64,000 bases of DNA, taken from Paraspadella gotoi. Taxonomy: Eukaryota > Chaetognatha. Under the pieces are notes generated by a model that was given only the letters and a program-made list of their open reading frames with translations, was not told the DNA's origin and made no database searches. Positions 37,101-45,981 of this stretch are shown here, piece by piece; within the stretch, counting starts at the first letter, position 1, and each line of letters begins with the position of its first letter. The position numbers were made by a program, and so were the translations under genes. Location: assembly GCA_051294375.1 (NCBI GenBank), contig CM119269.1:2207601-2271600 (forward strand). The letters are read 5' to 3'.

Positions 37101-37518
37101 AACTGATTGCTTTCGCTCGCGACTCTGTCGAATGGAGGAAGAGGGGAAGCAAATTAGTTGAAGAAAAAGTATAAAAAAATCTTTAAGTATGGACCCATGA
37201 CAAACCTTGATACAAAAAATAATATTTGATAAAGGATAAAGGATAAGTTTTATAAATAACTTCACTTAATATATAAAAATAAATAAATATAAATAAATAA
37301 ATATATAAATAAATAAAATGAATTGAATAAAATAAAATAAATTTTATTAAATAATGAAAGAATTGAGATATAAATTACATTGAGTGAATTTAAAAGTAAG
37401 AACTGAACTAATTTAATTTAATTGAAGAAATTGAATGAATAAATGTGTGAGAGATAAAGAGATGAAAAAAGGGAAAAGATGGTAAAATCATAACATGCGC
37501 GACTGCGGTGCTTAACAT
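34126..37518 (-). CDS. DCP2: mRNA-decapping enzyme 2 (Nudix)
   Basis: Removes the 5' m7G cap in cytoplasmic mRNA decay. The Dcp2 box A domain reads [37 protein letters not shown] and [14 protein letters not shown]. The Nudix domain has [31 protein letters not shown] and [10 protein letters not shown] (catalytic Glu residues), followed by FTRLYIVKG and box B-like [14 protein letters not shown]. Downstream exons carry [19 protein letters not shown] and a C-terminal [18 protein letters not shown], both with counterparts in animal DCP2. The box A exon begins at 37124 without an ATG. A possible first exon is 37518-37495 (MLSTAVAH), preceded by a (CT)n tract and CAG. That start is uncertain. SINE and other repeat copies sit in introns. 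Confidence 0.92.
35500..35725 (+). mobile_element. tRNA-derived SINE, family 2, in a DCP2 intron
   Basis: Aligns by eye with 57540-57750: TCCACCAATCGTTCATCAGC, then AAGTCATTCGGCTCCC, then CCAAAGGTCCGGGGTTTAGC (B-box-like), GGGACGGGACGCTG, GTGTTACAGTCTGATCCGAA and GGACTGCTTATATTGAACG. The tRNA-like arm plus a constant 3' body argues for a SINE of about 200 bp. Confidence 0.75.
36600..36740 (-). repeat. Dispersed repeat copy in a DCP2 intron
   Basis: Shares GAAAGCTTGCTATATCATTA, GGATGGAGGCCTTAAACCAC and CAAAGTCAGGGGCAAGATAG with copies around 7390-7560 and 8460-8600. A short fragment of the same family also lies at about 31545-31610 in the COX4 gene. Confidence 0.65.
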
Positions 37519-37747
37519 CACGAGTTCGATCCTGACAATGAGAGAGAGAGAGAGAGAAGTCCAGTCGCTGTAGAGCTCAACTCGGTTTTGGACGAATCAG
37601 AAGAAAAAGAGAGCGACTTAAAATTTAAAAAAAAAAAATAATATGCTCATTTGTACATTACAGTTAATTATAATGCAGACTTTTACAATATCCAATTGTA
37701 AAGAAGCGTGACAACGACGACAATGACACTAAGAAGCAATAGTAAAC

Positions 37748-38559
37748 TTAAATCTGGCTCTGGCGAGATAAAAACTGTAATCGTCCTTGCACCTCCGATA
37801 CTCTGCGGTGTCCATTGAGGACATGGTCGTTGGGGCCGGAGAGCGAAGATGAAGAAGCCTCGTCGCCGCCGAGGTCGTGAAAACTTGTCTTGTGATTCCG
37901 GCGCCGGAAGGGTGACCCCGTGTCCGGAGATTCACTGTCCGTCAACTGCAGCAGAAAAAAAAAATCAGATTAAACTTTTGGGAAGCCAAAAATGTCAAAC
38001 TGCATCGCACCTGCGTTGGTGCGCATGTTCCGCCGTTACTGTTTTGTCTGCGAAGGTTCGGATGATGAACTCCTTCTTGAGGAGCTTGGCGGCGACTATC
38101 GTAAAAGTTGCTTCCCGAAGAAACCTTTCTGGTTGTTTGATGATAGCCTGAAAAAAAGTTTGGTTTCGACAAATTATTTCTTCTCAATGTAGATAATTAC
38201 ATCAAGATATACGTAACATCCTCAATCTTTCTCTCACCTATGGTCCGACCGCCGCCGTCCGCAGATCCAGGCGCCGCCTTTTTCCCGCCAACTTGACTGG
38301 AGACAGATTGATGATCGGCGCCGGAGAGTTTGGTTGGAGGCGATCGCTGATGATATTTTTGCCGGTTGTCACCGGACTGGAACGGCGTTGGCTGTTGTTT
38401 CGAATGGTGTTGCTGTTGGCTCTGCTGCTTGAGATGAGGGTTAGACCCGGGCGCTTGGTTTTTAATCTGAACATTTTGGAACGGCGTTGGCTGTTGTTTC
38501 GGTGACTGCGGTTGATGAATTTTGGCTTTGGATCGAGATGAGTTCCCGGTCGGCAACAT
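37748..38559 (-). CDS. Hypothetical Gln/Ser/Pro-rich protein, three exons
   Basis: I do not recognise the family. Three exons join in frame: MLPTGNSSRSKAKIHQPQSP with two copies of KQQPTPFQ and a QQQHHSKQQ tract; GYHQTTRKVSSGSNFYDSRR with QNSNGGTCAPTQ; and LTDSESPDTGSPFRRRNHKT with EVQGRLQFLSRQSQI at the end. The product is about 220 residues, basic, and predicted to be disordered, with no membrane segment. The phase agreement at both introns supports a real gene. It lies directly upstream of DCP2. An RNA-granule or transcription cofactor role would fit such composition but is speculation. Confidence 0.6.
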
Positions 38560-38953
38560 TTTTTTTCGTCGCTCGTTGTCGGTAATCGAGATCAAATAAA
38601 GTTTCGGATCACAGAGTTAATTATAGTTTACACTTTTTTTATCAATGTTTTAATTGGTACGTGATTTTCGTACCCAAGTAGGAAAAAAAAAATCCGAATT
38701 GAGTGAAGCTAAACTATCTGGATCGTAACAACAGCCTTTTTTTTCACACTGGAAAAAGTACATCTAAAAACAAAAGTCAAAATTAAAGATACAAAAATTT
38801 AATGTTCAGAAATGTAACTAAATTCAACGAAATTCGTTCACATCGAAACGAAAGATAATTTTCCTAGGGCCCCGCACTGTAATAATAATAATGATAATAA
38901 TAATAATAACGATGACTGATGAGGAATGAAAAATTTCGTCCGTAAAAATTAAG

Positions 38954-41900
38954 TCAAAGGTCCACGGCGGAAATGCTGACGTCGCCTCCAAATTTGACGA
39001 GGCCCTTCATGTAACCGTTGTATACTCTCTCTCTTGCGTATGCCTTAGCAAAAGTGGTCCTATTTCCACGCATAAAGTTAACGCCGCCGAGTTCGAGGGC
39101 GCGACAGAATTCCGTCCGGGACCAGAATTGGTCAAAGGCGCGCGCGAAAAATTCCTTCGATTCGGCGACGGGGTCGGAGGGCGCAGGCGCAGAGGCAGCG
39201 ACGCGAGTTTTACGATGGAAGGCGGCGACCAGGAGGCCAACGTCGTAAAGGAAGGAAGCGAAAAGCTTGTGAAGAGGAGAGTCCTTGTCGATGAGAGCGG
39301 AAAGCGCCCCCGGGGAGGAGACCAGGGAGTTAAGACTCGCGAGCTTTGGGTGGGCGGAGACGTCCTCGTGAAGACCGGGGAGGGACTTTGGCAGGGAAAA
39401 CGGAGAAGGGCGACGAGGAAAAAAAAAAAACGATGAGATGAGATTTTTTAGAAGGGGATTACAGCAGCGAGACAGAAGAAAGGAACGGTTGTAACAAGAA
39501 TGAATTAGAAAAAGGAAAAAAAAGTGAGATAGAAAAAAAAAAATGTCAAAGAGGAAGACGATAATTTTTCAAAACGGAGCGAAAAAGCAGTTGTTGTGGA
39601 AAGATCTAGCAGTGGGTGTCAAGTCACAAGACCCCTTTTTTTAGATATCATTGTTCCTGACCCTCTTTTCCGACAGAATCGTTCCACATCTCTATGTCCG
39701 GAAAGCCGGGTTGCGGATCCTTTCTACCCCGTCTCTCTTTGATACCCGTACAAAAAATCATCTGAATCTTCCTCCGGGCGTACGACCGGATGTTGTACGA
39801 TTTGTTTCCAGCGACCACGGGGACGCCGAGCTCTTCTAATCGGCGGAAAAACGTGAGGTGAGACCAGAGAGCGTCGAAAACGGCCGGAAAGTGAATCCTG
39901 GCGGGATTCGTGCCAGAAGCAGGAGCGTTAAAGACGATGGCGCGGCCGCAATCATAGAAAAACGAGTTCAAGAGCTTGAGGGCACTAGAGTCGGAAGAGA
40001 ACAGACGGGGATCGGAGTCGCACATGGAGGAGAGGGCCGAGGCTTTAACGGAGTTTGAAAGAAATTCCGGAATCCACGAAGCCTGGTTGGGGCGGGGGGG
40101 GGGAGAGAAAAAGAGAAGAAATCGTGTAAAAAAAAAAAATAATTTTTTTAAAGGTTAACTAAAAACAAATCAAAAATATGGCAAACTCAATTCTTCCTCC
40201 TTTCTCTGATTTACCGGCCGATTGGCCGATTCGCCGACCACCCCCAACCATATGAAATTCCTTCTCGCTTCCTTCATAATCTCTCCGACGGATTGAATTT
40301 TATTTCTGCCAATCCGCATTCGACGTTAATCGAAGACAAAGACGTAAAGGAGGCTGCGGACGTCAGCGCCACGGGTCGCACTGTCCCCGCCGCCTCCGAC
40401 CGTCTCTTGCTGCTCCCCGTCAACTGCGGCTGCGGTCGCTGGTTCGCGCAGGGACTGAGCCCTCGATCGGGACCGCGTTTCATGTGCGCGCGAAACGTGG
40501 TAAGCATCTTGTCTCGAACGGTTGCTCGCAACGAGAGTCGGCGATTCTCCAAGCCTTTTTGGATGCGGAGCCCGTCCTCGTCGAGGCGCTTGAGGAAAGG
40601 CAAGGAGGCCCAGAGAAACTCGAAGCCCTGGGCGAAGTAGGCCCGCCGATCATCGGGGTGCGTGTTGTTCTGGCGACGGAAAACCACAATCTTAATTTTT
40701 TTTTTTTTTTGCAAGACAAGCAACGAGAAAAGAAGCGAGAAAGATAAGGACAAGAAAAATACGTGCCTTGACGCATCCCTTGATCAACGCCTTGCCACAG
40801 TCGGTGATAAACGAGGACAGCAGCTTGCTCGCGTAAGTCGTTTTATCGCCGAGAGTCTCGTGCGTGCAGATTGCCTCCAACGTCACCAGCTTCGGGCCGC
40901 GGAACAAATCTTCCGGGTCAAAGTCCGTCTACGAAAGAGAAGTGCAGAAAAGAAGGGGGAGTATATAAAGGCGTTTCAAGGATCGGAACGATTGGCAAAG
41001 ATCGAAAAATGAGAAGAAACGCTAGGAAAGGCAAGTGGGACGTGGCGCGGAGCAAGATACACAACGGTAAGGGCAACGAGAGATCTACTTCTGCTATCAT
41101 TCGTTTTCCATCCTCTCGGTGCTCCCGATTTCTCTATCGTCGCGCGGCTGATTTCCCCTGATTTTGTGTAAAGGTACAAAAAACCATTTGGACTTTATCC
41201 CTAACGAAGGCCTTGATCGATTGATTGCGCGACTTGCCCCTCGACATTCGTATGTTCATCGACTCCAACCGACGGATGCACGGCATAAACTCCCAGAGGC
41301 GCTCAAAGTTGGCGCGAAAAAACAGGCGCTTCTCGGCCGAACGGCCCTCGGCTAGCCAGCGAACGCCAAACTCCTTGCCAACATCGTAGCATATCGAGTT
41401 CAAGAGCTTCTGCGAAGGGGAATCGGACAGGCCGAGGGTCTCGGGGTCAACGAACGACTCGAACGCTTGAAGCTTTGGATTGTGGAGCAGCTTCTCTTCC
41501 AGCCATGACGTCTAAAAGAAAAGAAGGGAAAGGGGGAAAAGAGAAGAAAAATGGGGCATAAAAAGCGAGAAGCAGGGATTCGCTAAGACGAGGAGAGAGA
41601 TGTGGTAAGTGGGAATAAAACTTACAAAAATAATTTGTAATTATAATTACAATAATTTTTGTGACTAGAAGAGAGGCTGCAGCCACCGAAGATAACTGAG
41701 AGACAAAAATAGCAGGAGTCCAACGCCAGGCTCACCAACGGACAGCCCAATTTTAAAAAAATAACCAAACCACACCTTACTTAACCCCGGCTTACCGAGA
41801 AATCGTATCCTTCAGAGTAGTGTCCGGATCCTGAAAGAGAAACAATTCCAAAATTACAATCTGTACGTAATTCTCTTTATTTGTATCAATAAAAATTACC

Positions 41901-43734
41901 GGGAAACCTTACCTAACGGCAATACTCCCATGGAATCTGAATTTTTGTGTCGATGAGAGGAAGACTTGGAGGCAGTCAAATCGTTGAAGCCGACGGCCTC
42001 GTCTCCGTTGCCGGGCCCGACGCCTTTGGGGGTGAAGCCGTCGAACGCTTCAATTACATCGTCCTCGACGACATCATGGACCACGTCGTTGTCGTCGAGA
42101 AAGATCTCCCGCTCCTCCTTCACGACTGTCACGTCTGTGATTAAACGGTCAAAAATGAATAAATATGTAACATTAACAATTGTAACTTTAAATTCAACAT
42201 AAATCAACGGTCGGGCCGCAGGAACGATGCAACGTCAATATCATCACTACTGACCTTCTCCGTGACCAGCCGTGGATCCGCCGAGTTTGGATTGCTTTCT
42301 TGGCGAAGGATGACTCGACATTCCTGTAGAAATGAAGACACGATTGAGAAGGGGAGTAAAATAAAGTAAGAGAAAACTAGTACCTGATCCTAGATGAGAT
42401 CTCTTTCGGATAAACTGAGTGTTGGGGAAGAGGTCGGCGGGGGCGAACGGGGGCAACGAACCATTCTATGAAAAGATAAAACGTTTAACTTCTTAAAATA
42501 TTCAATAAAAAGCTTCCATGGAAAAGCCTCCAGTGTCTTTACCGTTGGGTCGAAGCGAGAAGGAACATGTTGGGTCGGTTGATATTGGCAAGGAATGCGA
42601 GATTCCGACATTCGCTGACGGAGACCTCTCACGGAAGGATCGACTTCTAACTCAACGTCATTTCCAAGTGGACATAGCGCTCCGCCGAGGTACGAATCGC
42701 ACAAATGTCTTTTTCCTAATTTCAAATCGAATTTGTAATGTTTGTGTGGGCGTGTTCCGACTTTGCTTTTCTGGGGCCGTTCGATTAAGAGCCGCCACAC
42801 CAATGGCTGAGCAGTAAGGTGTAGTGAAAGTTACATACAAAAATTCTAAAAGTTAATTATGAACAACATACCATCATCAGTGAACATTAATTTGTAAAAA
42901 AAATTAATTTTGTTTTTTTAATTTTCGCAGGAGGCTATATTCCTTATAAAATTGAAAAATTTTAAAACAGGTTTTTTTAAATTTTGATTGCAGATTTGAA
43001 TTCCTCGTCAAAAGTTGATAAAAGAAAATATAACTCATTTTTAAAAATTCTTTCATTAAGTGGGTTAAAAATTTAAAGAACTATATTTAATATATAAAAA
43101 ATTAATTTCCAGCTTAAAATATAGCTTTTTCTAATTTTTGACCCACTTAATGGAGGAATTTTTAAAAAAGAGTTATATTTCTTTTCATCAACTTTTTATG
43201 ACGAATCCAAATCTTCAAAAAAATCTTAGAAAAAACTGTTTTGAAATTTTAACATTTATTGGTTTAATACTAGTATAAATATGGCCTACTGCGTAAATTA
43301 TAAAATCTATTATAAATTTTTTAATTACATAAATGTTTATTAGTATAATGTTGTTCGTTTCTCACTTTTAGAATTTTATTTAAAGTTAAATTTAGGAATT
43401 TTACTACGCCTTACTGAGCAGTAAGGGGAATTTTAATATTCAACCTTATAATTTTTTTTTTCCTAATTTAAAAACTGAGTTTAATAAAGGCAAAAAAGTT
43501 AGATTCAGATTAAATTATATTTAACTTTCGAAAAACACTCATTAATGGTTTAAAAATTAAAAAACCTTACTAACCAGCAAACCGACGTCCCTCTGCTGTC
43601 TCCACCAAGACAAATACGTTTGCGTCCGTTAGAGAAGCGAGCTTGAGGGCTGCCTCCATTAAAACGTCACAAAAAGAAGCCTCCATGGTTTGAAGTTGAT
43701 TGACGAGGCCGAGCAAGCTCGTGGCTGAAGCCAT
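38954..43734 (-). CDS. Novel protein with four tandem repeats of about 120 residues
   Basis: I do not recognise this family. The start at 43734 (MASATSLLGLVNQLQTMEAS) opens a small domain: DVLMEAALKLASLTDANVFV, LVETAEGRRFAG and, after an intron of about 850 bp, HLCDSYLGGALCPLGNDVEL. A low-complexity acidic linker follows. Four repeats then come at about 41.52-41.13, 40.94-40.30, 40.09-39.65 and 39.40-38.95 kb. Each has a tryptophan/leucine entry with xPKLxxLxS, a D-[VC]-G motif (ICYDVGKEF, FITDCGKAL, FFYDCGRAI, FLYDVGLLV), an aromatic helix (FFRANFERLWEF, YFAQGFEFLWAS, HFPAVFDALWSH, FFARAFDQFWSR), [RK]xLE/D and a basic AR-[DKE] helix (AFVRDKVQMVFC, SYARRKIQMIFC, AYARERVYNGYM). No catalytic signature or membrane segment is visible. 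It probably has helical scaffold repeats. Ends GGDVSISAVDL. Confidence 0.72.
42900..43275. repeat. AT-rich foldback in intron 1 of the four-repeat gene
   Basis: Two arms of about 110 bp pair: the left has GATTTGAATTCCTCGTCAAA and ATTAAGTGGGTTAAAAATT, the right has the complements of GATTTGGATTCGTCATAAAA and ATTAAGTGGGTCAAAAATT. Related arm sequence occurs near 5320-5535 and 58650-58720, so it is a dispersed foldback family without coding capacity. TGAGCAGTAAGG words flank it at about 42810 and 43413. Confidence 0.65.
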
Positions 43735-44089
43735 AATGTTTCTAGAGTTCGAGCGCAGTTGGACCTCTTAAGAAAATGTAACTCTCGAACTAAAATCTAA
43801 AATAATTTTTTTCAATGGAACATTTTAGTTTAGGAAAAAAAAAATTTTTTTAAGTATTTGTTCAAAAGTTTTATACAAGCGTATCCAATTATTCTGTACA
43901 ATTTAAGTATTGTATTTCAAGTACTCTTTCCAGTTTATCTTTCGAGGTCCCCAGTATTACTTTCTATATATCCCGGATGTCATTAGAATCGCATCTATAG
44001 TCTAGAAGTTTAACCAACCGCGAAGCGACGATGGATTCCATTTATACAGAGTTCAGGTGCAGCACCTCGAATAACGGCGCAACAGCTGA

Positions 44090-45400
44090 TTTTTTTTTAA
44101 ACCTAAAATCTTTAAAAGAACAACATTCAATTCTCTTAAAATGACATTCTTCTTTTCCCCCAAAAAATGCATTGGAAAACGAACTGGCATTACTAAAGAG
44201 GATTGATTGAATTACAACAGATGTTCCCTCTATGCTCTTAATCATGAAGTTTTAATGTTACACAAAAAAACCAATGAGGGGTCAGAAATAAATCTGATGA
44301 AACAGAGATAGATAATTAAAGTTAATAAATAAGTTAAATACTTGAAATACTTTATGCCAAATTATTAGAATAATTGATTTAAATACCGTTTTTTTTAGTG
44401 GAAATCGTTCTATATCACGTATTAGCCGATTTGTAAAGACAACACTTTTACATACGTAGATATACCAAAAACAATAAGCCATAAAAGGGCTATATCGTCA
44501 ATAAGTGATTCATTAAACTAAATTGATATCAGTAATTTCAAATATTTCAAAATTAAAAACTTTGAAAGAGTCGCATATAATTCTCTTAAAATGAGATTTA
44601 ACGCCTCACCAAAAATGCATTTGAAAACAAAGTGATATAACTGAAAATAGTGATTGGTTTACAACAGAATTTACAGGGAGGTTCAGCTCTTTTGGAACTA
44701 ACTTTAAAAAAATAATTTGAATGAGTAAATAAAAAAATAATCAAATTAAAAAAAATAGTATTTGTAATTATAAAAATAGTAATGACAATATCTTAATTAA
44801 AAAGATTGACCTTCAGCAAGTGTGAGAGAAGCACGGCTAAAAGTTAGAAGTCACCATCCTTTATCCTCATTTTTGCCAACATTTTTTTAAATTTTATAAA
44901 GAAGCGGTAGAAGGATTTTAACATATTATGCAAAAAGCTTTAATCACAGTAGATACTGTTGAATTTTTCATACATTTTTGATATCAATTAAAAAAAATTT
45001 AATATAATTTACAAATATAGTACATTTTTTCTTGCATCAAAAAACGTTTTTTTGCTGTAAGCACTTGAAGTTAGTCCCATTAGAGCTGGATCTCCCTGTA
45101 TTTCCAAAATCTTAATCATAAAGACATTTAATCGCTAAAAGAGATACTATGAGATGAGAGTAAGAAAAAAAATGTAATTGAATCAGATAGATAAATGTCG
45201 GTAAAAAAATAAGTTAAATACATTAAAAACTTTTTTGTCAAATTATTAGAATAATTGATTTCATTACTTTGTTAAATGGAGTGGAAACCGTTCAATACAC
45301 GTATTAGCCGATTTGTAAAGAAAAGACAACCTTCATATACATATTACCAAACCCAATTTGCCATAAAAAGGGCTATATCGCGACATATTAAATAATAAAT
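44090..45400. repeat. Diverged tandem duplication, second copy interrupted by a MITE
   Basis: Copy 1 spans about 44090-44520 and copy 2 about 44545-45400. Shared words are ATTCTCTTAAAATGA, AAATTATTAGAATAATTGAT, CGTATTAGCCGATTTGTAAA and AAGGGCTATATCG. Copy 2 is longer by one insertion (the MITE at 44674-45098). No gene is recognised here; this is the spacer between the Nanos-like gene and the four-repeat gene. Confidence 0.75.
44674..45098. mobile_element. 425 bp TA-flanked MITE
   Basis: Terminal inverted repeats CAGGGAGGTTCAGCTCTTTT and (reverse complement of the right end) CAGGGAGATCCAGCTCTAAT, followed on both sides by GGxACTAACTT. TA dinucleotides flank it at 44672-44673 and 45099-45100. 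The neighbouring duplicate lacks it, preserving the empty site. Same family as the element at 823-1599. No transposase. Confidence 0.82.
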
Positions 45401-45883
45401 AGTTAAGTTTAATAGATATTAATCGCAATGATGCGTTATTATAGCCGAAAGCTCCATGTTTGAAAATTATTAAATTTCATTAACGAAAACATGGAAACAA
45501 TAAGTAAAAATAATGCATAACAAATTACAGAAACGAATGTCAACTCTAATCTAACCCACTTTTGAAATGAGAAGAAACGATAACAAATATTTGTTTTAAA
45601 CGAAAAAAAACATTTTTCGCTTCATTCGTTGTTAATGCGAAAATTTATTACAGTGCATAAATCTAATAGTAAAAATGGCAGTTTTTAAATTACCATCATG
45701 GGTAAAGCCTTACATAAGTTTATTGGATGAAGAGCAGAGTAAAATAAGACATTTGAATGTAAATAAAAATAAATAAAGGGAGATAATAAAAAAACCCCCG
45801 CAAGAAAATAATTGGCGATAAAAATGTTGAAAATTTATCGAGGTAATAAAGACGAGAATGCAAGGACGAGCCCCTGAGCCAAA

Positions 45884-45939
45884 TTACTTCTTATTGGACA
45901 ACGCGGCTCGCATCTTGCCCGCGCTCGGCCGCAAAGGCT

Positions 45940-45981
<42 letters not shown>

